Part shown: positions 21,907 to 32,858 of the stretch, one piece after another
Layout: the number at the start of each line of letters is the position of its first letter
Numbering within the stretch: the stretch's first letter is position 1
Assembly (NCBI GenBank): GCA_015075175.1
Contig: JABTUV010000004.1
Location: 369,039 to 433,038 of the forward strand
Source: a bacterium
GTDB taxonomy: Bacteria > Hinthialibacterota > Hinthialibacteria > H5-UNCL2
Length of the DNA stretch: 64,000 nt
Direction: 5' to 3'
Notes under the pieces: generated by a model
Databases searched by the model: none
What the model was told of the DNA's origin: nothing
The model's input: only the letters and a program-made list of their open reading frames with translations
Translations under genes and position numbers: made by a program

Positions 21907-23232
21907 ATGGCAACCACCAAGGAACGCAAAACGCCCGCCGCCGACAACCGCGAACTGGAACACCAGGTGCGACTGGCCTTCGAGTCGGTGGCGGATCAAG
22001 TGCGGCATTTCACGGAAGTCCAGAAAGCCGCCGCCATGACCCTGCCCAAACTGTATCGCGGATACATGAAGGTGCAGCAGGTCGCCGAACTGGCGACGGT
22101 CCTGCTCAACCTCTGCGGCTATCGCGCCAACGTGGTCGTCAATCAGGGCGTGCACCAAGGCATCCCGGTGGACGACTCGACGCATTTCATCGTGCCGCTC
22201 TCCTACTTCGAGCAGGAGAACCAATTGCATTCGCTGGGTTACATGGCCGTCTCCGACTTCGATCCCAAACGGGATTTGCAGGGGCGGCTGTTCCTGGAGT
22301 ACTTCGGACGCCGCCTGTCGCTGGCATTGGCGCATACTGAGCTGTTCGCCAATCTGCGCAACGCCCGCGACACGCTCCTGGACATGGCCGGATTCGTCGG
22401 GCACGAAATCCGCAGTCCACTCTCGACCAACTACGGCCTCCTGCGCATCCTGGACAACCGCCTGCGCGAGTTGCGCCAACGCCAAGAGGAGGGCGCCCCG
22501 GAAGGCGCCCAGGCCGTTCTGGACCAGTGTCTGGAACTGGTGCAGCGCGCCATCGTGGCCTCCAACAAGCTGGAGGCCGCCCTCGACCTGTTGGACATCT
22601 ACAAGATCAATCCCAGCGTGGTGCGGCAGGAGGAGGATCCCATCACCTGGGGAACTTTCCTGCGCGAGGAGGTGCTGGGGCAGTTCGACATAGTGGCGCG
22701 GCGCGCGGGACTCGGCCTCGTGGTGCGCATCGAGGAGGAACTGGCGCCCCGCACCATCTTCTACAATCGCACTTGGCTGTCGCGCATCTTCGACAACCTG
22801 ATCGGCAACGCCCTCAAGTACGCCCTGCCGCCCTCCACCGTTGAACTCTGGCTGTTCGAGCAGAACGGCGAGCTGATGCTGGACGTGCGCAACGTTCTGG
22901 AGACCCCCTTTCGCTCCGAGCGCTTGGACGACCTCTTGAAGAAGGGCTTCCATTCGGCCTGGCGCAGCAACGTGGAGGGCATGGGCGAGGGTCGCGGCCT
23001 GGGGCTTTATTTCGTCAACCTGATTGTCCGCAACGGTTTTCAGGGGGACTTGCGGGTGGTCAGCGACGTGGGATGGCCGGCCGCGCCCTTTCCGGTCGAG
23101 GACACCCACCTCTTGCGCGTGGGCGCGGAGGAGGCCCCGCCGCCCCCGTCCCCCGGCGACACCCGCACCGCCTTCTTCCAGGTCCTGGTTGACTTTACGC
23201 CCGCCCACCGCAAGTCCACGGAGGGCCAGTAG
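21907..23232 (+). CDS. Soluble sensor histidine kinase
   Basis: 441 residues. No transmembrane segment is apparent, so it should sense a cytoplasmic signal. The N-terminal ~150 residues resemble a GAF-like sensor; the H-box is DMAGFVGHEIRSPL (phosphorylated His), followed by the N-box IFDNLIGNALKYA and G-box GEGRGLGLYFVNLIV. The ATG at 21907 is preferred; a longer form would include the repeat sequence. It is the third gene of a rightward operon with the unknown protein and PSP1. No response regulator is adjacent, so this is an orphan kinase. Confidence 0.85.
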   Translation: MATTKERKTPAADNRELEHQVRLAFESVADQVRHFTEVQKAAAMTLPKLYRGYMKVQQVAELATVLLNLCGYRANVVVNQGVHQGIPVDDSTHFIVPLSYFEQENQLHSLGYMAVSDFDPKRDLQGRLFLEYFGRRLSLALAHTELFANLRNARDTLLDMAGFVGHEIRSPLSTNYGLLRILDNRLRELRQRQEEGAPEGAQAVLDQCLELVQRAIVASNKLEAALDLLDIYKINPSVVRQEEDPITWGTFLREEVLGQFDIVARRAGLGLVVRIEEELAPRTIFYNRTWLSRIFDNLIGNALKYALPPSTVELWLFEQNGELMLDVRNVLETPFRSERLDDLLKKGFHSAWRSNVEGMGEGRGLGLYFVNLIVRNGFQGDLRVVSDVGWPAAPFPVEDTHLLRVGAEEAPPPPSPGDTRTAFFQVLVDFTPAHRKSTEGQ

Positions 23233-23263
23233 CCAGCCGTCTTGCGACCAGGTCCCATACGAC

Positions 23264-23950
23264 CTATCTCCCCGCGCCTGCAAACACCGCCGAGCCGATG
23301 CGCAGCAGCGTGGCCCCTTCTTCCACGGCGACCACGTAATCCTGGCTCATGCCCATCGAGAGCTCGACCACGTCGGGCAGCTGCGCGGCCATGCGGTCCC
23401 GCAACCGGCGCAGGAGGCGGAAAGAGGGGCGGGCCTCTTCCGGATCGTCGGCCAGCGCAGCCATGGTCATCAGCCCGGTGAGGTGCAAGCCCGGCAAGGC
23501 GGCGACGGCCCGCGCCACGGCCTCCACTTCTTCCGGCATGACGCCGTGCTTCTGCGGCTCCCGCGAGGCGTTGACCTGCAAGAGCACTTCCTGCCGCTTG
23601 CCGGCCCGTTCCGCCGCCCGCGACAACGCCTCCGCGGTGTGGACCGCATGGACGGAATGAATCAGTTGGAAGAGGTGTACGGCGCGCCCGGCTTTATTGG
23701 TCTGGATGGTTCCGATGCCGTGCCAGACGAGGGGCAGGTCGGCCAGTTGCGCGATCTTCTTCTCCGCGTCGACGATACGGTTCTCGCCCACGTCGCGGCA
23801 TCCCAGGGCGAACGCGGCCCGGATCATGGCGGCGTCCACACTTTTCGTGACGCATACCAGTCGCACCGAGAGGGGATCGCGCCCGCTCCGGCGGCACGCC
23901 GCCTCGATGTCGTCACGAATGCGCAAGAGGTTGCGGGCGATCCATTCCAT
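23264..23950 (-). CDS. YggS family PLP-binding protein
   Basis: 228 residues of the COG0325 family (YggS/PROSC), a PLP homeostasis protein with an alanine-racemase-like barrel but no known catalysis. The PLP lysine is in LVCVTKSVD; further marks are DVGENRIVDAEKK, WHGIGTIQTNK, VNASREPQKHG, LTGLMTMAAL and LSMGMSQDYVVAVEEGATLLRIG. Length is normal. It converges on the histidine kinase gene. The 180 bases upstream contain no gene. Confidence 0.93.
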   Translation of the reverse strand: MEWIARNLLRIRDDIEAACRRSGRDPLSVRLVCVTKSVDAAMIRAAFALGCRDVGENRIVDAEKKIAQLADLPLVWHGIGTIQTNKAGRAVHLFQLIHSVHAVHTAEALSRAAERAGKRQEVLLQVNASREPQKHGVMPEEVEAVARAVAALPGLHLTGLMTMAALADDPEEARPSFRLLRRLRDRMAAQLPDVVELSMGMSQDYVVAVEEGATLLRIGSAVFAGAGR

Positions 23951-24132
23951 GACGGGCCATGTTGCCGCCGTCAGCCGCAGGTTTCAAGCGGGCTTTGCGG
24001 AACCACCGCCGTAGTTGCGCTGCGCCTCGTCCCCAGCAGGCCGCAGGCTGTATCGAGGGGTGCTGCGCCGTGTTCACGCCGAACCCATGCTTCGGGCACG
24101 CCATCCGCCATGACGAGAAGTGAAAGGGCTGA

Positions 24133-24327
24133 CTAAACGAACAGGTCGATGCCGGCGCCCACGCCCTCTTCCGGGCGGGGAGGCGGCGGCGGAAGTTCGG
24201 CCGGCAGCGGCGGCAAGCTTACCGGCTCCGTCCTCGGGCGCGCCTCGACCGGCTCGTAGGCTTGCACCACGCGATGGAAGAACTGCACGAATGCGACAAA
24301 CGGATTGAGATTGGTTGTCGCGTCCAT
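24133..24327 (-). CDS. Small proline-rich hypothetical protein (64 aa)
   Basis: Reads from ATG at 24327. An N-terminal amphipathic helix (NLNPFVAFVQFFHRVVQAYEP) is followed by a Pro-rich tail ending GVGAGIDLFV. AGGGG lies upstream of the start. A longer form (to 24474) is possible but would include AT-rich sequence with poor coding character. Unknown function; codon use fits the genome, which is the main support. Confidence 0.4.
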   Translation of the reverse strand: MDATTNLNPFVAFVQFFHRVVQAYEPVEARPRTEPVSLPPLPAELPPPPPRPEEGVGAGIDLFV

Positions 24328-24474
24328 CTTCGTACCCCTGGCGAGGGCGGCTCCCCCGATCCTCAACTCCGCCCATCGCACATCTATTCTCGACTCCAAG
24401 CCTAGCAAACTTGAGAGGTTCTTGGGAAGAAATCTGCCACATGGGCAGAAAATACCCGAAAGATTACTGCGCAA

Positions 24475-24610
24475 TTCAAACCGAATGAGCGTTGTGGCCT
24501 AAGACGATGAGACTTATTGATATAAACTTAATTCTAATTATTAAATTAGCATCTCTATCTGTCCTATTTTTTCACGACTTCCAAATTGTCTGGGCAAATT
24601 CTTCTCAATA
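24475..24610. promoter_or_regulatory. AT-rich divergent intergenic segment
   Basis: Hand count over 24481-24600 gives about 34% GC against ~65% around it, with runs such as TATAAACTTAATTCTAATTA. It lies between the leftward small gene and rightward lpxB, so it may hold promoters or a bound nucleoid protein site. No gene, tRNA or clear repeat is visible in it. Confidence 0.4.
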
Positions 24611-24713
24611 AGCGATCGGTACCCGGCCTACGGTTCGGCCACTGTCATCGCGCACGCGTGGACCGAGACGGCGTGCGCCTCGTCGCCCCCTCATCGGAGT
24701 TGTCCTTTAGACT

Positions 24714-24915
24714 GAATTGTCATTTCGACCGAAGGGAGAAATCTTGCTTCGACCGGGGGGCACGAGGAGAGATTTCTCCCTTCGGTCGAAATGACAATTC
24801 GGTCGAAATGACAATCGGTTGAGAGGACAATTCGGTCGAAATGACAATCGGTTGAGAGGACAATTCAGTCGAAATGACAATTCGGTCGAGAGGACAGAGG
24901 GTGAAATGACAGCGG
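24714..24915. repeat. Interspersed palindrome copy 3 with 33-bp tandem extension
   Basis: Arms at 24714-24744 and 24770-24800 form the TGTCATTTCGACCGAAGGG hairpin. The right end continues into tandem copies of a 33-base unit (TTCGGTCGAAATGACAATCG, then GTTGAGAGGACAA) starting at 24798 and 24831, then decayed pieces to about 24915. It lies in the lpxB upstream region. Confidence 0.75.
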
Positions 24916-25059
24916 GCGGAATAGCGGGCCGTTTCTCGGGACGGACAATGGCCTTGATTTATCCCACCGGGCATCCCATAATCCGGTTTCCTGAACCGCA
25001 ATGAGACCGACGATGCTCGCGGATGGGGGCCAGCGGTCCGCGAGTAGCCGGGGCGGGGC

Positions 25060-26238
25060 GTGAACGGCCGGGGAACAGACGACTTGAGCTCCAGAACCAT
25101 CATGATGATCGCCGGCGAGGCCTCCGGCGACATGTACGGCGGCCTCCTGGCCGCGGCGCTCCTGTGCCGCGGCCCCGTGCGCTTGGTGGGCATGGGAGGC
25201 CGGAAAATGGCCGAGGCCGGCGTGGAACTGGCCTATCCCCTGGCCGACCACGCGATTGTGGGATGGAGCGGAGTGCTGCGCAGCCTGTTTCTTTTCCGGC
25301 GCGTGCTCATGCAGGCGCGCCGCATGTTGGAGGAGCAGCGCCCCGACGCCTTGGTGCTGTTGGACTATCCCGGCTTCAACGTGCGCCTGGCGCGCTTCGC
25401 CCACTCCCGCGGCATTCCCGTGATCTATTACATTTCCCCGCAGTTGTGGGCCTGGAATCCGGGGCGCATCCACGAAATCCGCCGCGTGGTCGACCTGATG
25501 CTGGTCATCCTGCCGTTCGAGCCGGGATTCTACCGGCAGGCAGGCATGGAGGTCGAGTTCGTGGGCCATCCGCTGCTGGACGTGATTCCACCGGGGCTGT
25601 TAGGCGCCGCCACGCCGCCGACGCGGCACGGCGAGGTGCGCTTGGGGCTTTTGCCGGGCAGCCGGCGCGGCGAACTCCGCCACATGCTGCCCACCCTCTT
25701 GGCGGCGTCCCGCCTGATCGTCGAGCGCCTTCCCCGCTGCCGGGTGGTCGCCTTCCGCGCCCCGGGTCTGTCCGACGCCGACTTCGGGCGCCTGGGCGAC
25801 CTGCCGGTGGAAGTATGCGAGGCCGACTACGCGGCCCGCGCCCGCATCCACTATGCCCTCACCGCCTCCGGCACGGCTACCCTGGAAAATGCCCTCCTGG
25901 GCGTGCCCATGTGCGTCATCTACCGCGCCGGTCCTCTCAACATGGCCATCGCCAAGGCGCTGGTCCGCATTCCCCGCATCGGCCTCGTCAACATTGTGGC
26001 CGAGCGCGACATCTGTCCCGAGTTCATTCAGCGGCAAGCCCATGCGCAGGCGATCGCGGACGCGGCCCTGCCGGTACTCTCGGACCCCGCGCGCTGGCAG
26101 GAAGTGCGCCGGGACTTGGACGAGGTGCGCCATCGACTGGGCCGCCCCGGCGCCTCCCATCGCGCCGCCGACGCCATCGTCGCCCACCTCGGCCTGCCTG
26201 CGCCATCCCCACACCTGCTCGGGAGCACCGCCCCATGA
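25060..26238 (+). CDS. lpxB: Lipid-A-disaccharide synthase
   Basis: Inner-membrane-associated glycosyltransferase (GT19) that joins UDP-diacylglucosamine and lipid X to form the lipid A disaccharide; its presence argues for a Gram-negative envelope with LPS. 392 residues. Motifs are IAGEASGDMYGG at the N-terminus, LDYPGFNVRLARFA, YYISPQLWAWNPGR, FVGHPLLD, LLPGSRRGE and ALTASGTATLENALLGVPM. GTG at 25060 is the probable start; the conserved region begins about 13 residues in. It overlaps the next gene by 4 bases (ATGA). Confidence 0.95.
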   Translation: MNGRGTDDLSSRTIMMIAGEASGDMYGGLLAAALLCRGPVRLVGMGGRKMAEAGVELAYPLADHAIVGWSGVLRSLFLFRRVLMQARRMLEEQRPDALVLLDYPGFNVRLARFAHSRGIPVIYYISPQLWAWNPGRIHEIRRVVDLMLVILPFEPGFYRQAGMEVEFVGHPLLDVIPPGLLGAATPPTRHGEVRLGLLPGSRRGELRHMLPTLLAASRLIVERLPRCRVVAFRAPGLSDADFGRLGDLPVEVCEADYAARARIHYALTASGTATLENALLGVPMCVIYRAGPLNMAIAKALVRIPRIGLVNIVAERDICPEFIQRQAHAQAIADAALPVLSDPARWQEVRRDLDEVRHRLGRPGASHRAADAIVAHLGLPAPSPHLLGSTAP

Positions 26239-27088
26239 ACGAGGGTTTCATGCTCGCCAGCAAGGTCCTCAAACGCCAGATCACCCTGGAGGAAGGCTTG
26301 GTCAGCGCCATAGCCCGCGACCAAGTCGCCAATTTCGCCAACTCCTTCAACGCCATCCTCGGTCGCAACGTCCTCAGCCGCTACCAGTGCGAGGCCATGG
26401 TCAGCTCACGCTCTTTTCCCACCTTGGACCAGCTGGTGGAAGCCTCGGAAGCAGAGGCCGCCACCGAACAACCCGAGCTGGATCTGGAACCGCTGTTCCC
26501 GCAATCCGAGCCACCGGCCGCTCAAACCCCGCCGCAAGGCGCGGATGTGGAACCGCCTGCGGCCGCATCCGAAGGTGAGGAGGTCCCATCTTGTCCCCCC
26601 GCGGACCCGGACGCCGCGCCGTCCGCGGAACCCCGCCCTATGCTCGACCTCCACGCCCTCGAAACCTCCTCAAACCCCGTCTGGAGGAAATCGAGGACCT
26701 CAGGGCCGAACGTCAGGAAGTCCTGCACTCCATCGGCCGCCTGGAGTGGTTCGCTTCCACACGCAAACACGAGGAGTCTCTTCCCCCGGGGATGTTGTCC
26801 TTCGGATTCCTGTTCGTGTTTGTGATCGTTTGCGTGGTGTTTTTCATGCAGGACCGACCGGTGTTGGCGATGGCGGTCCTCGTGCCGGTCGTGCTGCTGA
26901 CGGGATTCATGTTCTACTACGAAATCAGCTCGGCGCGCGAGCGGGCGCGCGAGGAGCAGCGCCAGAACGAAAAGCGGCGGCGGGACCTGGAGCACAAGCG
27001 GCGGCAACTGACGGACCTCGACCAGCGCATCGAGGCCAAGCTGCGCGAAGTGGACGCCATCAAGGCGCATCTGAAAGTCGGCCCTTGA
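26235..27088 (+). CDS. Hypothetical membrane protein with coiled coil, one frameshift
   Basis: Begins MNEGFMLASKVLKRQITLEEGL at an ATG inside the lpxB stop. The first ~145 residues end in an acidic, Pro-rich linker. Near 26680 the coding signal moves one frame and continues RLEEIEDLRAERQEVLHSI, two adjacent transmembrane helices (GFLFVFVIVCVVFFMQ and LAMAVLVPVVLLTGFMF), and a charged coiled coil ending HLKVGP. Total length 854 bases is not a multiple of three, consistent with a single missing base. Two overlapping genes are the alternative, but the second frame has no good start. It may be an inner-membrane organiser; function unknown. Confidence 0.6.
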
Positions 27089-27091
27089 GCG

Positions 27092-27991
27092 ATGGCGCCT
27101 AGATCGACTCGCTCGTCAGGCCTTGGAACCTTGCTCCTGGCGGTATTGACGGCTCCCCTGGTCGCGGCCGCCTTGTTGCCGGCGGTCTGTTACCTGCTGG
27201 GATTTCTTTCCTGGGGCGAAGACGGTCCCCCTTCGACCGGCCGCGTTTTCGCCCGATTGGCCGTCTTCTCTTTCATTCTCGCGGTCGGACTGCTTCATCG
27301 ACGAATCGGCTACGCGCCCGCGTTGCGGGCCGGGCTCCGTTGGGACGCCAGGGGACGGCGCCAGCTGGCGCAGGGCATCGCCCTGGCGTTTCTGCCCATG
27401 CTGGGGCTGGCGCTCGCCGCCGTCGCCCTCGGCGCCTGGCGCTGGCTTCCGCAGGCGCTGGAGAAAATGGCCCGCCTCCCGGGCTACTTCGCCTCCGCCG
27501 TGATTATTTCCGTGCTGGAAGAGATGCTCTTCCGCGGCGTCATCCTCTCCACCCTGCGCCGCACTTGGGGCGTCGTCGCAGCGGTTTTGGTCTCCGCCCT
27601 CTTTTTCGCGCTCCTGCATCCGCTCGGCTCGCCCGAGGACACGCCCGTGCGCGCCTCGTGGTCCGCGCTGGCCGCCATCTTCTCCGGCTACCTCGCCGCC
27701 TTCGCCGAACCCCTGGTCCTGCGGCAGATCGTCGGGTACTTTCTCGTGGGCGTTATCCTGGCCGTGGCGACCGTGCGCTCCGGCAGACTGTGGTACGCCG
27801 TCGGGCTGCATTTCGGCTGGGTGTTCTTCATCCGCGCCGACGGTCTCTTCCTGTCGCGCAACCCGGCGTGGAGTTCCCTCTACTTCGGAAACAACCGGCT
27901 GGTCGACGGAGTTCTGATCTGGTTTTTTCTCCTTCTTGTCCTTATACTGGTGGATCGGATGTCGCGGAAGCAGTCGGCGATGGAATCATGA
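27092..27991 (+). CDS. CPBP family intramembrane metalloprotease
   Basis: 299 residues with about 7-8 membrane helices. The family (CaaX protease and bacteriocin-processing, Abi) signature is present in order: LEEMLFRGV (motif EExxxR), FALLHP and a later LHFGWVF histidine. Such enzymes process prenylated or small membrane peptides, but most bacterial members are uncharacterised. It is 3 bases after the upstream membrane gene, and its stop overlaps the next ATG, so it belongs to the lpxB operon. Confidence 0.85.
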   Translation: MAPRSTRSSGLGTLLLAVLTAPLVAAALLPAVCYLLGFLSWGEDGPPSTGRVFARLAVFSFILAVGLLHRRIGYAPALRAGLRWDARGRRQLAQGIALAFLPMLGLALAAVALGAWRWLPQALEKMARLPGYFASAVIISVLEEMLFRGVILSTLRRTWGVVAAVLVSALFFALLHPLGSPEDTPVRASWSALAAIFSGYLAAFAEPLVLRQIVGYFLVGVILAVATVRSGRLWYAVGLHFGWVFFIRADGLFLSRNPAWSSLYFGNNRLVDGVLIWFFLLLVLILVDRMSRKQSAMES

Positions 27992-28332
27992 AGAACGAGA
28001 GCGGTTTGGCCTCCGAGGTGCTGATATATCTTCTGCAGAACCAGGCCCGAAGCCCCATCGACATCAGCCTCCTGGCGGAGGACTTTTCCGGGGCGCGGCC
28101 CAATCCGCTGGTGGGGCGGGATCTGTTGCGCGGAGTCTCCCAGGACGAAACCGCCGAGCATGAGTCGATGCGGCAGCGCCTGACGCGTGTCTTGGAGGAG
28201 CTGGAGGAACGCGGGTTGGTGGAACTGGCGGGCAGCCTGGTAGTGGCGACGCGGCGCGCCCGCCTCACTCCCTCCGGCCGCGCCCGCGCCGAGGTCTGCC
28301 TGGCCGAGCGCCGCAAGCGCGCCATCCGCTGA
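27988..28332 (+). CDS. Small hypothetical protein, winged-helix-like
   Basis: 114 residues starting at an ATG inside the protease stop codon (ATGA). The C-terminal half ([22 protein letters not shown], then [16 protein letters not shown]) has the helix-then-wing pattern of a winged-helix DNA-binding domain. The N-terminal part is featureless. Position suggests co-expression with the CPBP protease and lpxB. Regulator role is inference. Confidence 0.55.
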   Translation: MKNESGLASEVLIYLLQNQARSPIDISLLAEDFSGARPNPLVGRDLLRGVSQDETAEHESMRQRLTRVLEELEERGLVELAGSLVVATRRARLTPSGRARAEVCLAERRKRAIR

Positions 28333-28378
28333 CCGCCCCGACATCCCATTGACCTGAAACGAGACATCCTGACGAGCC

Positions 28379-31211
<2,833 letters not shown>

Positions 31212-31276
31212 CCCGCGTTTGTGTTATACTTCGCAATCATTGACGCCGTGACGGCGGGTAAACCGGAGGCAGGGCC

Positions 31277-31654
31277 ATGATCCAGATGCGGTGGACGACG
31301 TACGTTTTAACGCTGTTGGCGGTAGCGATCGGGATGAGCCTGTGGTCGTTGCCGGGCGCGGTGCGGGAGGCGGGGGCGCAGGTTCCGCCGGCGACGCGCG
31401 GGCGGACGGTCGCGCCTCTGACCACGACCGGAGAGGAGGGCATGCGCGCCACCCCGACCTACGTGGTGGAAGAGTACACCGACACGCGCACGCTGGAGCG
31501 GGGGCTTAACAACCGGGCGCAGCAGGGATACCTGGTCGTCAGCATCGAGGTCGTACCCACCCGCATCGGCAATCCCAACGACCAGATTCCGCGTGTCGCC
31601 TACCGCAACACGCTGGATGTGTACCAGGCGTGGGTGGTGGTGTACACGCGCTGA
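31277..31654 (+). CDS. Small secreted hypothetical protein
   Basis: 125 residues with an N-terminal signal (TYVLTLLAVAIGMSLWSLPGA). The mature part includes TPTYVVEEYTDTRTLERGLNNRAQQGYLVVSIEVV, a pattern similar to DUF4177-like small proteins (WE...LN..G..GWELV), then AYRNTLDVYQAWVVVYTR. GGAGG lies before the ATG. It follows uvrA with its own short upstream region. Function unknown. Confidence 0.6.
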   Translation: MIQMRWTTYVLTLLAVAIGMSLWSLPGAVREAGAQVPPATRGRTVAPLTTTGEEGMRATPTYVVEEYTDTRTLERGLNNRAQQGYLVVSIEVVPTRIGNPNDQIPRVAYRNTLDVYQAWVVVYTR

Positions 31655-31737
31655 GGCGGTCGTTTTTCCTGGCACGCACTCGCTTCGTCACGCCTCCGGT
31701 CATTCAGACCGAATCGCTGTCAATTCGACGGTGTATC

Positions 31738-31945
31738 TGTCATTTCGACCAGCCAACTGTCATTTCGATCGGCCAACTGTCATTTCGACCGGCCAACTGT
31801 CATTTCGACCGGCCAGCTGTCATTTCGACCGGCCAGCTGTCATTTCGACCGAAGGGAGAAATCCTACGCCGGGCGCGCGATTGCCGGCGGACGCCGGAGG
31901 AGATTTCTCCCTGCGGTCGAACAGACAACGGGTTTCGGTTGAAAT
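31738..31945. repeat. Interspersed palindrome copy 4 with six 20-bp tandem units
   Basis: Unit CTGTCATTTCGACCGGCCAA repeats with a period of exactly 20 bases starting at 31738, 31758, 31778, 31798, 31818 and 31838; the last unit runs into the full arm GACCGAAGGGAGAAATCC. The opposite arm (AGATTTCTCCCTGCGGTCGA) is at about 31901-31920. It looks like expansion of one end of the palindrome into a minisatellite. Confidence 0.85.
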
Positions 31946-32061
31946 GACCGGTCGGCTTTGGGCGGCGAATGGCGCTTGACGCCCGCACGGGAGGTTGGTA
32001 GTTTTTACGACTGCGGCGGGCGCTTGACATGACTGTCCCGCGAGATTACGGTTAAGCGGAC

Positions 32062-32138
32062 GCGCCTGTAGCTCAGATGGATAGAGCAGCAGCCTTCTAA
32101 GCTGTTGGTCGCTGGTTCGAATCCAGCCAGGCGTACCA
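32062..32138 (+). tRNA. tRNA-Arg (anticodon UCU), CCA encoded
   Basis: Acceptor GCGCCTG pairs with CAGGCGT (one G-U), D arm GCTCAGATGGATAGAGC, anticodon loop CTTCTAA with TCT, T loop GGTTCGAATCC, discriminator A then CCA. First of three tRNAs in a row. Confidence 0.95.
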
Positions 32139-32176
32139 AGGCCTTGGCGGAATGGCCGAACCGAGAAGAAGTTTAC

Positions 32177-32253
32177 GTTGAGAGTAGCTCAGCTGGTAGA
32201 GCACCGGATTGTGGCTCCGGCGGTCGTGGGTTCAAATCCCATCTCTCAACCCA
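32177..32253 (+). tRNA. tRNA-His (anticodon GUG)
   Basis: Acceptor TTGAGAG/CTCTCAA with an extra 5' G at 32177 facing discriminator C, as is characteristic of tRNA-His. Anticodon stem CCGGA/TCCGG with loop TTGTGGC, T loop GGTTCAAATCC. CCA follows. Confidence 0.95.
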
Positions 32254-32271
32254 GTATACAAAACGCCTTAC

Positions 32272-32345
32272 GGGCCCGTAGCTCAACTAGGCAGAGCAGC
32301 TGACTCTTAATCAGTTGGTTGGAGGTTCGATTCCTCCCGGGCCCA
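32272..32345 (+). tRNA. tRNA-Lys (anticodon CUU), island integration site
   Basis: Acceptor GGGCCCG/CGGGCCC, anticodon loop CTCTTAA, T arm GGAGG-TTCGATT-CCTCC, discriminator A. CCA is not encoded (ATTA follows), unlike the two preceding tRNAs. From base 32300 onward its 3' part is duplicated at 44168, marking it as the attachment site of the downstream island; the tRNA remains complete. Confidence 0.95.
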
Positions 32346-32349
32346 TTAG
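32300..32349 (+). repeat. attL, 50-bp direct repeat (tRNA-Lys 3' end)
   Basis: Runs from inside the anticodon stem through the acceptor end and four bases past the discriminator. Identical over all 50 bases to 44168-44217. Confidence 0.93.
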
Positions 32350-32394
32350 TAAAATCAAGCACTTACGACACTTATCCGTAGACCCGAATCGCCT

Positions 32395-32418
32395 TATGCC
32401 TACGGCTATACCTACGGT
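32395..32418 (+). promoter_or_regulatory. Left pair of 12-bp tandem motifs, candidate integrase arm sites
   Basis: TATGCCTACGGC and TATACCTACGGT in direct tandem, 46 bases inside attL. The same motif pair occurs near the right end just upstream of the integrase start. Tyrosine integrases of lambda type bind such short direct repeats; the assignment is inference. The rest of 32350-32858 holds no convincing gene. Confidence 0.5.
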
Positions 32419-32858
32419 CGGCAGCGGCTAGAATCCATGAGAGGTGCCGCGCGCCGGCGAAAACGATGAACGCTAGGGCATGGCCTCCGCACTTGCCGCT
32501 GGGCCTGCCCTCCGTTGTGGACTGAAGCCCGACCCTCCCCATCGAGGACCCCTCGAGGGGCGGTCTCGCAGAAGGGGGCGGTGCCTTGAAGCAAGTCACG
32601 GTTGAAAACCCAATCCTCAACTCCCCCTTTGCTGAGCCATCCCGGAATTTCCGGTTGGACCTAGATGGGGAGAACGGGGGCTAGCCTGGAACCCATGTCC
32701 TTCAATAAAGCCGATACCCGTGCCAAACTCAATTCTGCTCTCTCGCACAGTGGCTCGACCGACTATGTCCTTCGCCTTGAGTGCACCGCATCCATTGTTG
32801 GGCTGATCGCCAGCAGGTTCTGGACACAATCTGGGTTGACTGCGAGACACTGACTGTA

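Noticed and set aside
31738-31857. CRISPR-like array
   Set aside because: Units repeat without unique spacers (20-base period, almost no spacer), and no cas genes are present. It is a minisatellite.
32139-32176. tRNA-like start GCCTTGGCGGAATGG between tRNA-Arg and tRNA-His
   Set aside because: It resembles the 5' end of a tRNA-Leu or Ser, but no arms or acceptor partner follow; too short to be a gene.
32695-32853. Short open frame (about 53 aa) directly before the helicase
   Set aside because: No clear ribosome site, no recognised motif, and the helicase start at 32859 is well supported. Kept as unproven leader sequence.
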